Source: Tretioscincus oriximinensis (taxonomy: Eukaryota > Chordata > Lepidosauria > Squamata > Gymnophthalmidae). From it: a DNA stretch of 64,000 nt. The position numbers were made by a program, and so were the translations under genes. How positions within the stretch are numbered: the stretch's first letter is position 1; each line of letters begins with the position of its first letter. Shown one piece after another: positions 12,901-24,900 of this stretch. The stretch lies in assembly GCA_022410635.1 (NCBI GenBank), contig JAJVDF010000206.1, positions 1,363,447-1,427,446 of the forward strand, read 5' to 3'. The notes beneath the pieces are model-generated. The model was given only the letters and a program-made list of their open reading frames with translations, searched no databases and had not been told where the DNA came from.

Positions 12901-15900
12901 TATCAATAATCTCAGATGCTTGAAACTCAACATTAAAAAAATTAAGATCAGTTCATGACAATTGGGGGAGAATGGAAGCAATGTCAGATTGTATTTTCTT
13001 AGGCAAATGGTGAAGGAAAAAAACAGCAAGCCTAGACAGTGTATTAAAAAGCAGAGATGTCACCTTGGAGACAAAGCTTCATATAGCTAAAGTTATGCTT
13101 TTTCCTATAGTTAATTATGACGGCAAAGGTTGGACTATAAAAAAGGCTGACCCCTGAAGAATTGATTCTTTTTGAACTGTTGTGCTGACTTTTGAGAATT
13201 CCTTAGACTGTAAAGAGAATAAATTAGTCAGTACTAAAATCAACCCTGATTGTTCTCTGGAAAGACAAATCCTGAAGCTGATGCTCTGATACTTTGGCCA
13301 CATAATGAGGAGACAGGAGTCACTGGAAAAGACCCTGATGTTGGGAAAGATTTTCTAGAAAAGTGAGTTTCCATAAACTTTACAAACAAATATTCAGTAA
13401 TTTTTACAGACATCACTCTTCTTCTGTTTTTCCTTTCCTCTTCCCCTCCCCTAGAAGGTTTACTACACTGTAAAATCTTGGGTTGGCCATGAAATGTATA
13501 GCTCTCATTAATACCCAGAAATAGCAAAATTGCAGGTGCTTTTTAAAAAAAACAAAATATCTACCACATACAATAAAAGGTATTACAGTATAACTTTTGC
13601 CTCAAAAATAGGCAGTTGAAAAGCTTTGCATAAAATATTTTACCGGCTTCAAAAACAGTTGATCCAGGTTTCCGCATGTCTGTTTTCATAGCTGTGACAA
13701 AAGCAATAATAATCATATACACTAATGATACAATTTTAATTATTGTATAGCATACCTATTCATAGAACAAGCAATGTTTCAACATGATCATCTCATCATT
13801 GTATTTTTCTGTTCTGGATATAATTTGGATGCATGTATGTATGTATGTATGTATGTATGTNNNNNNNNNNNNNNNNNNNNNNNNNNNNNNNNNNNNNNNN
13901 NNNNNNNNNNNNNNNNNNNNNNNNNNNNNNNNNNNNNNNNNNNNNNNNNNNNNNNNNNNNNNNNNNNNNNNNNNNNNNNNNNNNNNNNNNNNNNNNNNNN
14001 NNNNNNNNNNNNNNNNNNNNNNNNNNNNNNNNNNNNNNNNNNNNNNNNNNNNNNNNNNNNNNNNNNNNNNNNNNNNNNNNNNNNNNNNNNNNNNNNNNNN
14101 NNNNNNNNNNNNNNNNNNNNNNNNNNNNNNNNNNNNNNNNNNNNNNNNNNNNNNNTGTGTGTATGTGTGTATGTGTGTACGTACGCGTGTACGCGTGTAC
14201 GCGTGTACGCGTGTACGTATGTACGTATGTACGTATGTACGTATGTATGTATTTTTAGTTAACTACAATAAAAAGAAAATACAAAATTGACATATTAAAA
14301 CAATAGAACCTGAAAATGGGGCAGGCGAAGCTGTTTCTTCAGCCAAAGGCCAGGACAAAGAAATGCATATCTTTTCTGAACATATCTAATGATGATGCTT
14401 CAAGCAGTCAAGGGAGAGAATCTTCCATAGTTTGGGGGTAACCACTAACAGGGCCTTACTCAGAGTTCCCACCCCCTTTCCTGCTGAGAGTGGTGGTACA
14501 ACCGGGAGGGTCTCCTCTGTAGCTAAAGGAAAAGAGATTATTTTAGATATTTGGAGGGCAAGTCATTTAGGGCCATATAAGTTAAGGTTGAATTTTGGTT
14601 GATAGCAGATTGGCAGCCAGCAGATTTCTGGACCAGCCATGTGTATTCAGCCAGTATATCAGTAAGCTGCTGCCCCACAATGTCAACAAAGGTTGAGCTT
14701 ATGTTCTCAGAGATATGTCCTTCCCTTAACAATTGAAAATAATCTGCGGAACATAGTGGACGTGTATTAATCCATTGAAGATGATTAAGTTCCTCAAGAA
14801 ATGATAAACAAATCGACAAACAAATCGACAAAAACTAGAGGGGGGAAAGATCCCTTACATTACAAATGCTATATTTCTCAAAATAATTAAGGGAACACTT
14901 TAACATGTTATGTTAAAGTGTTCCCTTAATTGTTTTGAGCAGTATATATAAATATTTTGTAATTTACTTACCCAGATTTGCAGGAGAACTGGCAGGCTTC
15001 CAAAATGGCACATGTGGCTCTTGGCCTTGAAGACCTGGGTGTTAAATTGAGAGGTTTAAATGAAGAGACATTGCATTGAGATTGAATGTAAGGCTTCTCA
15101 TAGAGGTTATATCATAATGTTTATTTATAACACAAAAATTACTCTTTTTAACCAAAGGGCAATGTACGTAGCTATTCTTGTGTTCTCCACAAGGCAAGAG
15201 AGTTTTAAAGAACTGCCCAAGGTCACCCAGTTGACTTCATGGAGGAGTGTGGAGTCAAACTAGGCTGACCAGATGACCCCTTTTTTTGGGGGGGGGTGAA
15301 AACCCATTTTGGGGGTGCCTCCTGTTTTTTTCTAAGGAAAAAAATTCAAAAACAAAATAAAATAAAAAAACCCTTTTTTGAAAAAAAAATCCTCAGAAAA
15401 AACTGGGAGGCACCCCAAAACTGGGTTTTCAACGCCCCCAAAAGGGGCCATCTGGTCAGCCTAAGTCAAACCAGGAGGCATGCAGGAGTCCAACAATCTA
15501 ACCATTATACCAAACTGGAGGTCCGCTTGGGCCATAGGGCCTTTCTGCAAGCTCCCCTCTCTGGTGCAATGAGTGAGATTCAGGCTACAAGGACTCCAAA
15601 ATGCTAGGAATGAACATTTCTGAACTCAAAGCCACCAAGGGATCCATTTTGGTAGCACACTTTGATATGCCTCTAAAATGAATCCCACCTGTAGTCCAGA
15701 AGATGAAGATGTGTATTCAATAAACCTCTGTGTAACCCCTTCCCTGATCTATCTGTATGTGATACAACTATTGCTGCTCGTAAGAATCTAGGAGAACGTG
15801 TGCTTACAGTTGTATCATGTACGTATTTAGACAAAATATCATCAAGATACTGTGACACTGAAACCATATTTTGTCACAGCAAAGAATCCTGAAAATAAAA

Positions 15901-18900
15901 TTCCCAACTACATTTCTGGCATAACAGCAGCCCCCCCTCCCCCCCCCCCCCCGATGACTTTTTAACATTCATTTGCAGCAGCAAATGGACTTCTTTTAAA
16001 AATTCCTGTTTTTGCAGTTGTAGAGGAACAGGAAAACAACTGTATTCCTTTCTACATTAGTTCCGTATTAGTAATTCTGCATTTGCTTGTTCTAGAATAG
16101 TTGTTGGACAATACAAGAACTGTACCAATGTGGATAGTAATGTGGATGCACAATCCTTGTTTCCCATGTCCTTTGAAGCCACACCCACACTCCACATAGA
16201 TTGGGACTACATGTGGATACACAGTCACTTGCTCCAGTACAGATGGCACTGGGATGGATGTAGTGCTGATTAATTGCAGACCATTACTGTTGCAGACTAC
16301 AGGGTCTTAGTGCAAATCTGATCTGCACAGGTGACATAAACTGCAAAGTTCTTTATTCAGAATTATCAGGCTGCAAACGCACTACAGCTTAAAACGTGGA
16401 ATGAAAACGATTGCTGGAATTCGAATTGGGGGCGAATGCAGCCTCCGTGTTGGATCTTCTGTTTGGTGTGTTTTAAATGTAGACACACACTTCCCACTGC
16501 TGCTGGCCCCATCAGCCCTGCATGAGCTTAGAAGCTCACCCTTCTCCTCCTCCGGGGAATCCCTGTCTTACCGACACCCAAGCATGGCCAGCTGTCTCCT
16601 TCTATTCTTCTCCTCTGGGCTGCCGGTGCTTCCTATGGTCACTGACCACTAGCAGCACCTCACCAGCCCAGAGGAAGAGGAGGAGGAGGCAGCTGGCCAG
16701 GCTTATTTGTGTGCCAGTAAGACAGGGGTACCCATGAGGGAGAAGGGTGTTTCCTGGGATTGTGTATGTGTGATGATAAGCTGGCTGGAAAAAGAAGGGG
16801 GTGAGCAAAGCTGTAGCTCAACAGAGGGGGCGCCAGAGTGCTTCGTAGTCAGAGGGCTGTTAAAGCGAATTACAAGGAACTGTGCCGGATTCGCATTGCA
16901 GATCCAATTCCATAGCCAGCCTTTTTGGCTATGCGGATTGAGGGAAGTGAGAGCGGTTTGTCTTTGAATTTTAGTGCACCCAGCATAATGCCATTCCACG
17001 TTTGCTTCAGTTTTAAAGCGTTTGCAGCCTTAGAGGAGTATAAAAGGGCTTATGAATGAATGTGATATGGGGAAGAGCTTCCAACTGTGACACCAGCCCT
17101 CATCAGCTCTCACTATTGGAACATCTAAGCAGCAATACTATTGTAATACTAATGGAGCTTGAGCTCATGTTCATGGCATAACAACAGACTCATACTGGGG
17201 TCACAACTAGTTGTAGTTGTGATTTATCATAATAAATATTTTCAGAAACCTTTACCTGTATTAGGTCGAGCGATATTTCTGTTGCTTGCATGGCTGGACG
17301 TACTTCTAAATGCTTTAAAAATATTTTGTGATTGCTCAGTATCGGTTGTATGCACTGTAATTAGAAAAATCTATAAAGTATGCTCATTTTACAGATAAAA
17401 ATAAATACTCTTGCTTTACATGAGAACATACCTTGATTCTGAGTCCTTCCTTGTACAGCCTGAACCTGTCCTGAAGTGTGTATTAAAATGGAAATTATTA
17501 TTTATAGTTGCTAAAAAAAATTATTAGAGTAAGGTATTTTTAAGTAGGCTCATTTTTTTAATCATCAGAAGACTATTTTAATATTAAAAATAATTTTTAT
17601 TTTGTATTTTTTAAATTTTAGAATTGACATTTATGCTTAGAAAAAACTGTAAAGAATGAATTTTCTAGCAAGGGGTGCTATAGGACCCTCAAAGACTAAC
17701 ATGGAAAAGTTTTTAGTATTTTTTCAGATGCACTGGGTTTTTATCAGTGTTTGTCAGTGACATCTGAACAACAAAGAAACCAGAGGTTTTTGTCCCTACC
17801 ACAACTTATTCTTTGAAGGTAGAAGACTGCCTTATCAGTATTCTCTGTCAAGTCATAGATACCAACAATTCTTGCAAGTAAATGCTTACAAAACTAAGGT
17901 CAAAACTTTTCTCACATCCTTTGTATTTACACAGTACTTTGTTTTTTTGAATATTCAAGACAGGTAATTAATCAGTGCCATTAAATGCAAGTGCTATGCC
18001 TTTCCTTGAGCAATCCTAGACAGCTACATCTGTTGTCGGAAAAATATCTGATAGGGCTTATTCGCTACTAGAAAACCCTACATGCAATCTGGAAACACTT
18101 TACTCAAGGTTTCCACATAGAGGCAATGGCTGGACCAAATGGTCTAAATGGTTTTTATCAACCCTATGATTCTAAAAATTATAAGTCAGATCAAAATCCC
18201 AGTGCCTAGGAGTATACGCTGCAACTATGCTTCTTTCCCAAACATTTATAATTTAGGTTAAAAAACGACTAGGACTGGAAGGAAAACCTGACTGTTAAGA
18301 ACATTTTAGATGTAGCAAAACTATGCCAGCTTATTTCCCTGGGTTTTGCTTTTAAAATAGCTTTTAGGATTGCTGCTTTTGATAGGACAATGCCCAGTTT
18401 CTAAACTTACTTGCTGCCAGTGATGAATAAGCTGGATGGATATTACTAAAACCTGAAAAAAAGCAGGCAAAACACAAGTCTGCAAAATGACTCCTTACCG
18501 CAAAGCAAAGAAGCACCACAGATACAGAAATACTGGCATTCATGAACATGGAAAGAGACAGTGAAAACAAATGGCCATCAGAGAGTGTTCTTCAACAATC
18601 ATAACCGTTCTCTGAACTACATAATATGAAGGCAACATTGCTGTCCCAAATGCCAGCTCTCGATCGGTTCTCAAAATTTTAGTCCCAGGTTCAAATTACT
18701 TGGAAAAAAAGATAATCGGATTTTGGATTGTTGAGATCTGTTGCCCTGTATTGACACTTGGAACCNTTTTGTGTGTACATTCATAGCCTTCATAATAGCA
18801 GTGACCCATTCCTTTCTTCCCTCTGTATCTACACTATAGAATATCAGAGTTTGAGTACTGTTTGATGATTTCAATATTTTCATAGAGTTACACTTCAGAA

Positions 18901-21900
18901 GTTACACTCTTCTGGTCACAATATCGTTTGCCACAGCAAACCAAACAACTTTGTAAAAACTAACAACCCAATCACACTTTTCCAACATTGCTTCTAGGAA
19001 AGTGTGAATAAAATAGCATAATGACTTCAGGCCATATTCAACATTACAAAGTAGACAGTTTCAGAAACCCATTCTGAGATCTTTTACTGAGGTCCAGAAC
19101 TACACCTGGCAGAGTTCCTCTAGCTGAAAGAAAGAGGAGCATATCCTCTGGATTCCATGTTCCTCTTTGTGTCCCCTGAACAATTGTTCTGGAAGTGGTA
19201 GATATGGCTGGCAATGAAGGATAACTACAACTCTTTTGCTTCTGCTCACCTGTATCTCGAACTTTGTGCATCACAATTTGAGGCTTTGTGACTGCAACAG
19301 TAGATGTTTTGGTGGCAATTGTGGTCATGATGGTAGTTGGAATTGTTGTTGGATTTGGAGTTGTGTTGACAAACTCTGTTTTCACAACAAGACTTTTGGG
19401 TGTGGCCATAATATTTTGTGTAGCTGCCAGAGGTGATGCAGTTGTCTGAAGTTCTTTCCGTGATGAACCTCCTATATTAGTAAAAAATATAAAATAATAG
19501 CGGGATAAAAGATGGGATACAGCATCATTCAGTCAGCGTATGGAAAAGGTAGGGACCTTGGGCAGGTGCCTCTGTGCTGTTGCTGGAGTGGCAAATACAG
19601 CAGGATTTCCAGATAGGAAATATCTGCCAAATACTAGGAACATCTCAGGTTTCTTGCAAAGGAACCAGAGTTGCCGGATAATCTGACAGACTAACATCAG
19701 TAAGATTTGAAAATACATTCTATAGTCAATAAAGCCCAGATATTCTGATCCTAACTCCTGGACTTCTGTTGGAATGAAACTTTCACTTGCATCATCAAGG
19801 ATTTGACTGAAACCTTTTGCAAAGGACTGAAGATAGTGCTGAATGTCAACCAATTTTTACCAACAAAAAGGCAGAATTGTCCACATGCATTCATGTTACT
19901 TCCGCAGATGGATGCACCCTTAGAGTTGTTCAAATTAGTTTATCTGTACAGTACGGACTGATTCACAGTTGACCTTATTCTGTCCCAGAAAATGGTCTAA
20001 AGGGCCTGATGTCCATATCTTATCCCAGGCTAGTACAGTTCCTGGGACAAAATAAGACCAAATGTGAATCAGGACTAGATTGCTTCATTTGAAAGTTGAA
20101 GCAGAGGTTGAAGCAGTTTGAAGCAGTAAGGCCCAGAAACAGTCTTGCTGTATGAAGAGCAGATGACTTAGGAGTAATAGTATATGAGGATAGAAAAGGT
20201 CTTGGGCATTTAATTCTTCATCAATTTTACCCTATCAATGGGTTTTATCAATTGAGCTCAATGCTGTCTTTCTACATAAACAATTGCTATAACTGCTAGA
20301 GTGGGNCTGAAACAAGACATGTTCCCTTTCATAGTGAGATTATAGTTGCTTGAAACAACCTGCACTGGTTAATGGGTTGAGTCACAGCTCATTTAACTGT
20401 GTTTCTCTTGCAAAGATGTTGTGAAGTTTGTGCCCAGCATTCTGATGGGCTTGAGCAAAACAGTCATAGACCCAAACAAGTTTTGAATCAGAAATATTAG
20501 GCTGCATCCAAATGCTGGCTTACCTGCTTGCACTGTCAGCCAGCCATCTGCATGTGTCATGTGGCGGCAGCCATAGGTGTGTGGGAGGAAGGAAATTCCA
20601 GCCCCTGAGTGGCCAAGAGTAGCCTTCCTGCCACCCAGCCTGCTTTGCAGGGCTTGGCGCTGATTGGCATCTGAGCAGGCCAGATTAAAAAGCAAAGCAG
20701 CTCACAACCCGCCACTACATCTGCAGGAGTCGCCAGGAAGGTGCTCCTATGCAGACATTACGGCGTGTGGATGCAGCCTTAATGTGAATAATCTAAAGAA
20801 ACAAGCACGTCTGGAGTTAGGAATTCACGTTACGGGTCATAACTGGAGAAAACCAGATCAGAACAAAAAATACTGATTTAACAAATTTGCTATCAGCATC
20901 AGTTGTAAATATTGTACAGCTGAAGTAAAGTCATTTTAATTTTACTTTGTGTTACTTTGTTCGCCTTGTGTGTGAGACAGAGTAATTTGTGCGCAGTGAC
21001 ATATATAAATATAGCAGAAATGCAATACTTGCCTTTTATAGGTGCGCTTTTAGAAGTTGAATATTCAAGAGTTGATGGATATTGTACACCTTTTTTGGGT
21101 TTTCCTTCTGTAAAAATAAGCATGTAAGATTATCTTATCAAAAAACATGTCTGGCAGTTAAACACATTTTTTAAGCAGTTGCCTAAATATCAGACGTTTA
21201 ATATAATATATGTTATGAACAATGAGAATCAATTTTTTTANATCAGCATTCAAGTGACTGGTGTTTTACATATCAAAATTTCTCCCAGGGATTTTACGGT
21301 TCCCTGTATGTTTTTTTGTCATGGGTTGAAAGTTGGATAATCTGATTGCTGTTTGTTTATTTGGGACTACTGGAATAAAACTATTGCAGTTCAGGTTATN
21401 CAATGGGCTCTAAACAACTTTACATGTTGTCTAATCCTGCCTTAAACCTATCCAGACTACCATCTCTTCTGGACATGAGCAATATAACACAGCATTTGAN
21501 AAATCAGTCTGACAAAAAACACTACTTGGATAGCTTATGTAGAATAGAAATGTAATATTAATAGTGCCATTAGACAGAACACTAATCAGTAATTTGGTTT
21601 CCCATGATTTNCCCCCGAATGACATTAATATCTTAAAAATATATATATTTTGGAAAATCTCCCAATTCAGGATTTATTTTAATGTTCAAGTGATATATTC
21701 TAATATCTATCTGCTATGAAAAAAACCAGCCTGTCCAAACTTAAGTGTTAACAAATTAGAAGACACTCAAAATAAGGGTGATTCCACATTGGTTGATATT
21801 GGTAATCCTTCCACAGCCTCTATCCAGGACTTCTCTTAGGAGGAGAATAATTGGTTTTTATACCTCACTATTTTCAACCCAAAGGGAATCAAAGTAGCTC

Positions 21901-24900
21901 ATAACTTTCTTCTCTTTCCAACAGACACTTTCTGAAGGCATTGGCTGAGAGAACTCTGAATATTGTGAAAGGTGTACAGAACCAAACCAGGAGACTTCCA
22001 GCTAAGAGTCTGATACCCTAATCTCTACACCAGACTGACTCTCCTGGGTTGCGACCTGATTAAGGATATTTAGTGAGTTGGCAGCAACTCCATGTAGAAT
22101 TTGCTCTATAAGCTCCCAGAAGTTCAACGATTCATTTGCTAAAAAGACTTTTTCTGTTAGCTCATTTTTCTCGATTCAGTAACGTATAAAAAGCTCATTG
22201 GCTCATGGATTGCTGAGAATGCTGGGAATTGTAGTAAAATAAGCACAGCAATGACTTATGGGGCATGTGATGTCACAAGGTTACCAGGAAATGTAACAGA
22301 GAAATGAGAAGCAGCGAGGAAAATTGGATGTCAGTGGAGATGTACCCGTGGATGTGTTTTCTTGGATTTAATTAAAGTAGCAATTTTAAGGTTGTAATGG
22401 GGAAACAGTTTTAGACTGCCCAAGGGTGTGGAACGAAAGATTCTAATAGGCTTGTCCACCTTAAACAATAGTCATCGGTTTTGTAATTCCTGTTAAAAAG
22501 CAGTTTAATATTGTTTAATAAAAATTTAAAATGCAAATATTTAAAATATATATATGAAAAACAAAGATATTCAACCTCACATTTTTTAGATGATAATAGA
22601 CAACATGACTCTTATAAGCCACCAGATAAGCCAGTTCATTCATCTGTATAGAAGACTGCCCATTTCACTACCAGTTGGATACCTTTCAGAACACCGAAAC
22701 CCTATAGATTTGATTGTGTCTTCACAACTTTCTAATTCTTAGCTGTGCAACCTTATTTTTTAACTTTTATTATCTATAGTGCTTTGTACTAAACCAAATT
22801 AATGAAGCAGGGGTGTGAGCACAGCTGGGGGAATTTTTACTTGATCCATTGGTGGAAGCACAATGGAAGCAACTTAGCTGTTCAAGCTCAGGCTTGCGAT
22901 TCTGAGTAATTTACAGGTGATTGCTTCAGCATTTAAACTGTTGTTTGCTGATTTTGCCTAAGCCTAACATCTGATTGGATCTAGTTCAGATTTGTTTGTG
23001 CTTAGAATTTTTTTCCTCATATCCTATGGGATAGTGATAGTGTGCTGTGGTGTCACGATGAACCAGGCACAACTTGAAGATTGAAGTAGGTCTACGAGTA
23101 GAGTGACCTTAAGGAAAGATGAACAGGGAATGAGTTACATATGATGAGCTTAAATAGCTTCTTCTGTGTAGTTACTGAAGGTGCTAAACCCCTGTTCTCC
23201 TTTCAGTTTGGCCACCTAGAGAGAACTGCTCCTTTCCTCTTAAACAGTGGCTGGTACAAGTTAAATGGCACCCAGAGGACTAGGGTCCTGAATTATGCCT
23301 GTTGAATTTGTGAGCGACTTTGCATCCTCACTGCTCTTACCACCCAACATGATTCGGAGAAAAATAAGCTGTTGTTTATTTTGCTCTCCACTTTCTAATT
23401 ATAGTTTTTGGGTGGGTGGACACAGTTTAATTCTCTTTTCAGAGAATTGCTTGTTGTGAATTGTGTCCTATACCAAAATGTCAAAGATCAGCACAAATTT
23501 GCATAATATATTAATTCAGAAATAAACAGCTTAAAAGAAAAGTCATAGCTATAGAAACTGTGACTAGATAGGCCAATCACTGTGCTGCCCAGATGGTAAC
23601 TACAGTATAAGTGGGCAAGTCTGGGACCCCTGCTGATGCCTGAATGCTTGAACATTCTTCTAAATTAATTCTGTTTCTCTGAAGAGGAATACACCTGCCC
23701 CTTATATTGCAATATCAGCACCTAATGTCATCCCATATCTGCAGGTATATTCTTAAAATTTGCAATGCAGTAGGGAGGCTACCATCTGCTCTGCATCTGT
23801 CTCCTGGTTAATTTTATCCTCATTGGCTGAAAATACAGACCGTGACAGTGTCAAAATGAGAGAGTCTCCCAGTCTGGTGGTAACATCTTTAAAAGTGAAG
23901 TGTACCAGCTGATTTTGGACTACAGAGATGTTTGGACACCTCTGTTGGCTGGAGTATGATAGGAGACCTTTTGGTAGTGCAAAGTGTTGCTGGAAGTTGG
24001 TGATGAAAATTCCAAGAAGTTGCAAAGATTGAGAAGAAAAGTTCCAATCTTCAAAGGTAACATCTGGGCTTGGGTTATCATGGATTACCCAAGTGTGACC
24101 AGACTTTACTCCATGCTAAAAACAGGTTATCTAGTATGGGTTAGTATAGCACAAGATAGTCTATGCTGTGCAAAAACAGCCATAGATAGATAACCAAAGT
24201 CTTTATCACTGACTATGGCTGCGGACACACGACAACCTAAAAACCACTACAAAGCTATATTATGGAATATAGCAATAACGTGTCTGTACACACCAAACCT
24301 GTATATTCCATGATCAATGCCCCAGTTCTGTAATATCGCTCATTGATCTCGTGGCAGTACAATCCAATAATTTTTTTTAACTTGCAACAGCCAATAGAAA
24401 CAACTGCTGCGTTCTCGTTTGTCTTAACATCTTGTGTCTAATTTGTGCACACGCATTCACACGTGAGAGTATGGGTGTCCTCCGGAACGATGTCTGAATA
24501 TCCCTGCAATAGTTTATTCTGGGGAAAATGGCATTTATTACGGGTCGATTGCTGAAAAACACTTAGTCTTCCTCATAGCACTCCGAATGAGGCAGAAAAT
24601 GATGATTGTCCAAAACCCATAAAAATAAGAACATAAGAAGAACATAAGAACATAAGAAGAGCCATACTGGATCGGGCCACAGCCCATCAAGTCCAGCATT
24701 CTTTGTCACACAGAGGCCCACCAGATGCACCTGGGCAGTCCGAACAGAGGAAAGCAAAATATGCACCTGTTCATGACTCCCTGCAAATGGTATTTCAAGC
24801 GTCCTGCCTGTTGCTCCATCCCGGAGGCAACATCCAGACATCCATCCTAGTATCCATTTATACCTTTGGTGTCCATAAACCTGTCTAGTCCTGTCTTGAA

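Larger units (their letters stand above)
9181..13643 (-). other. VIT intron 9, repeat-bearing
   Basis: This 4.5-kb intron contains an L1-like 3' tail (about 11170-11625), a block that looks conserved and regulatory (12010-12280) and a BovB remnant (12860-13365). The stretch 9560-10650 holds open frames that I cannot relate to any family. Confidence 0.75.

Noticed and set aside
13774..14290. Long plus-strand open frames with Cys/Val/Tyr/Met repeats
   Set aside because: They are translations of a tetranucleotide microsatellite across an assembly gap.
16401..16999. Opposed open frames in VIT intron 7
   Set aside because: They fall within the GGCTGC foldback element and its internal inverted repeat.
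24563..24841. Open frames on both strands near 24.7 kb and the near-identical ones near 50.9 kb
   Set aside because: They cover the 3' untranslated part of CR1-type LINE copies and recur only because the repeat does.
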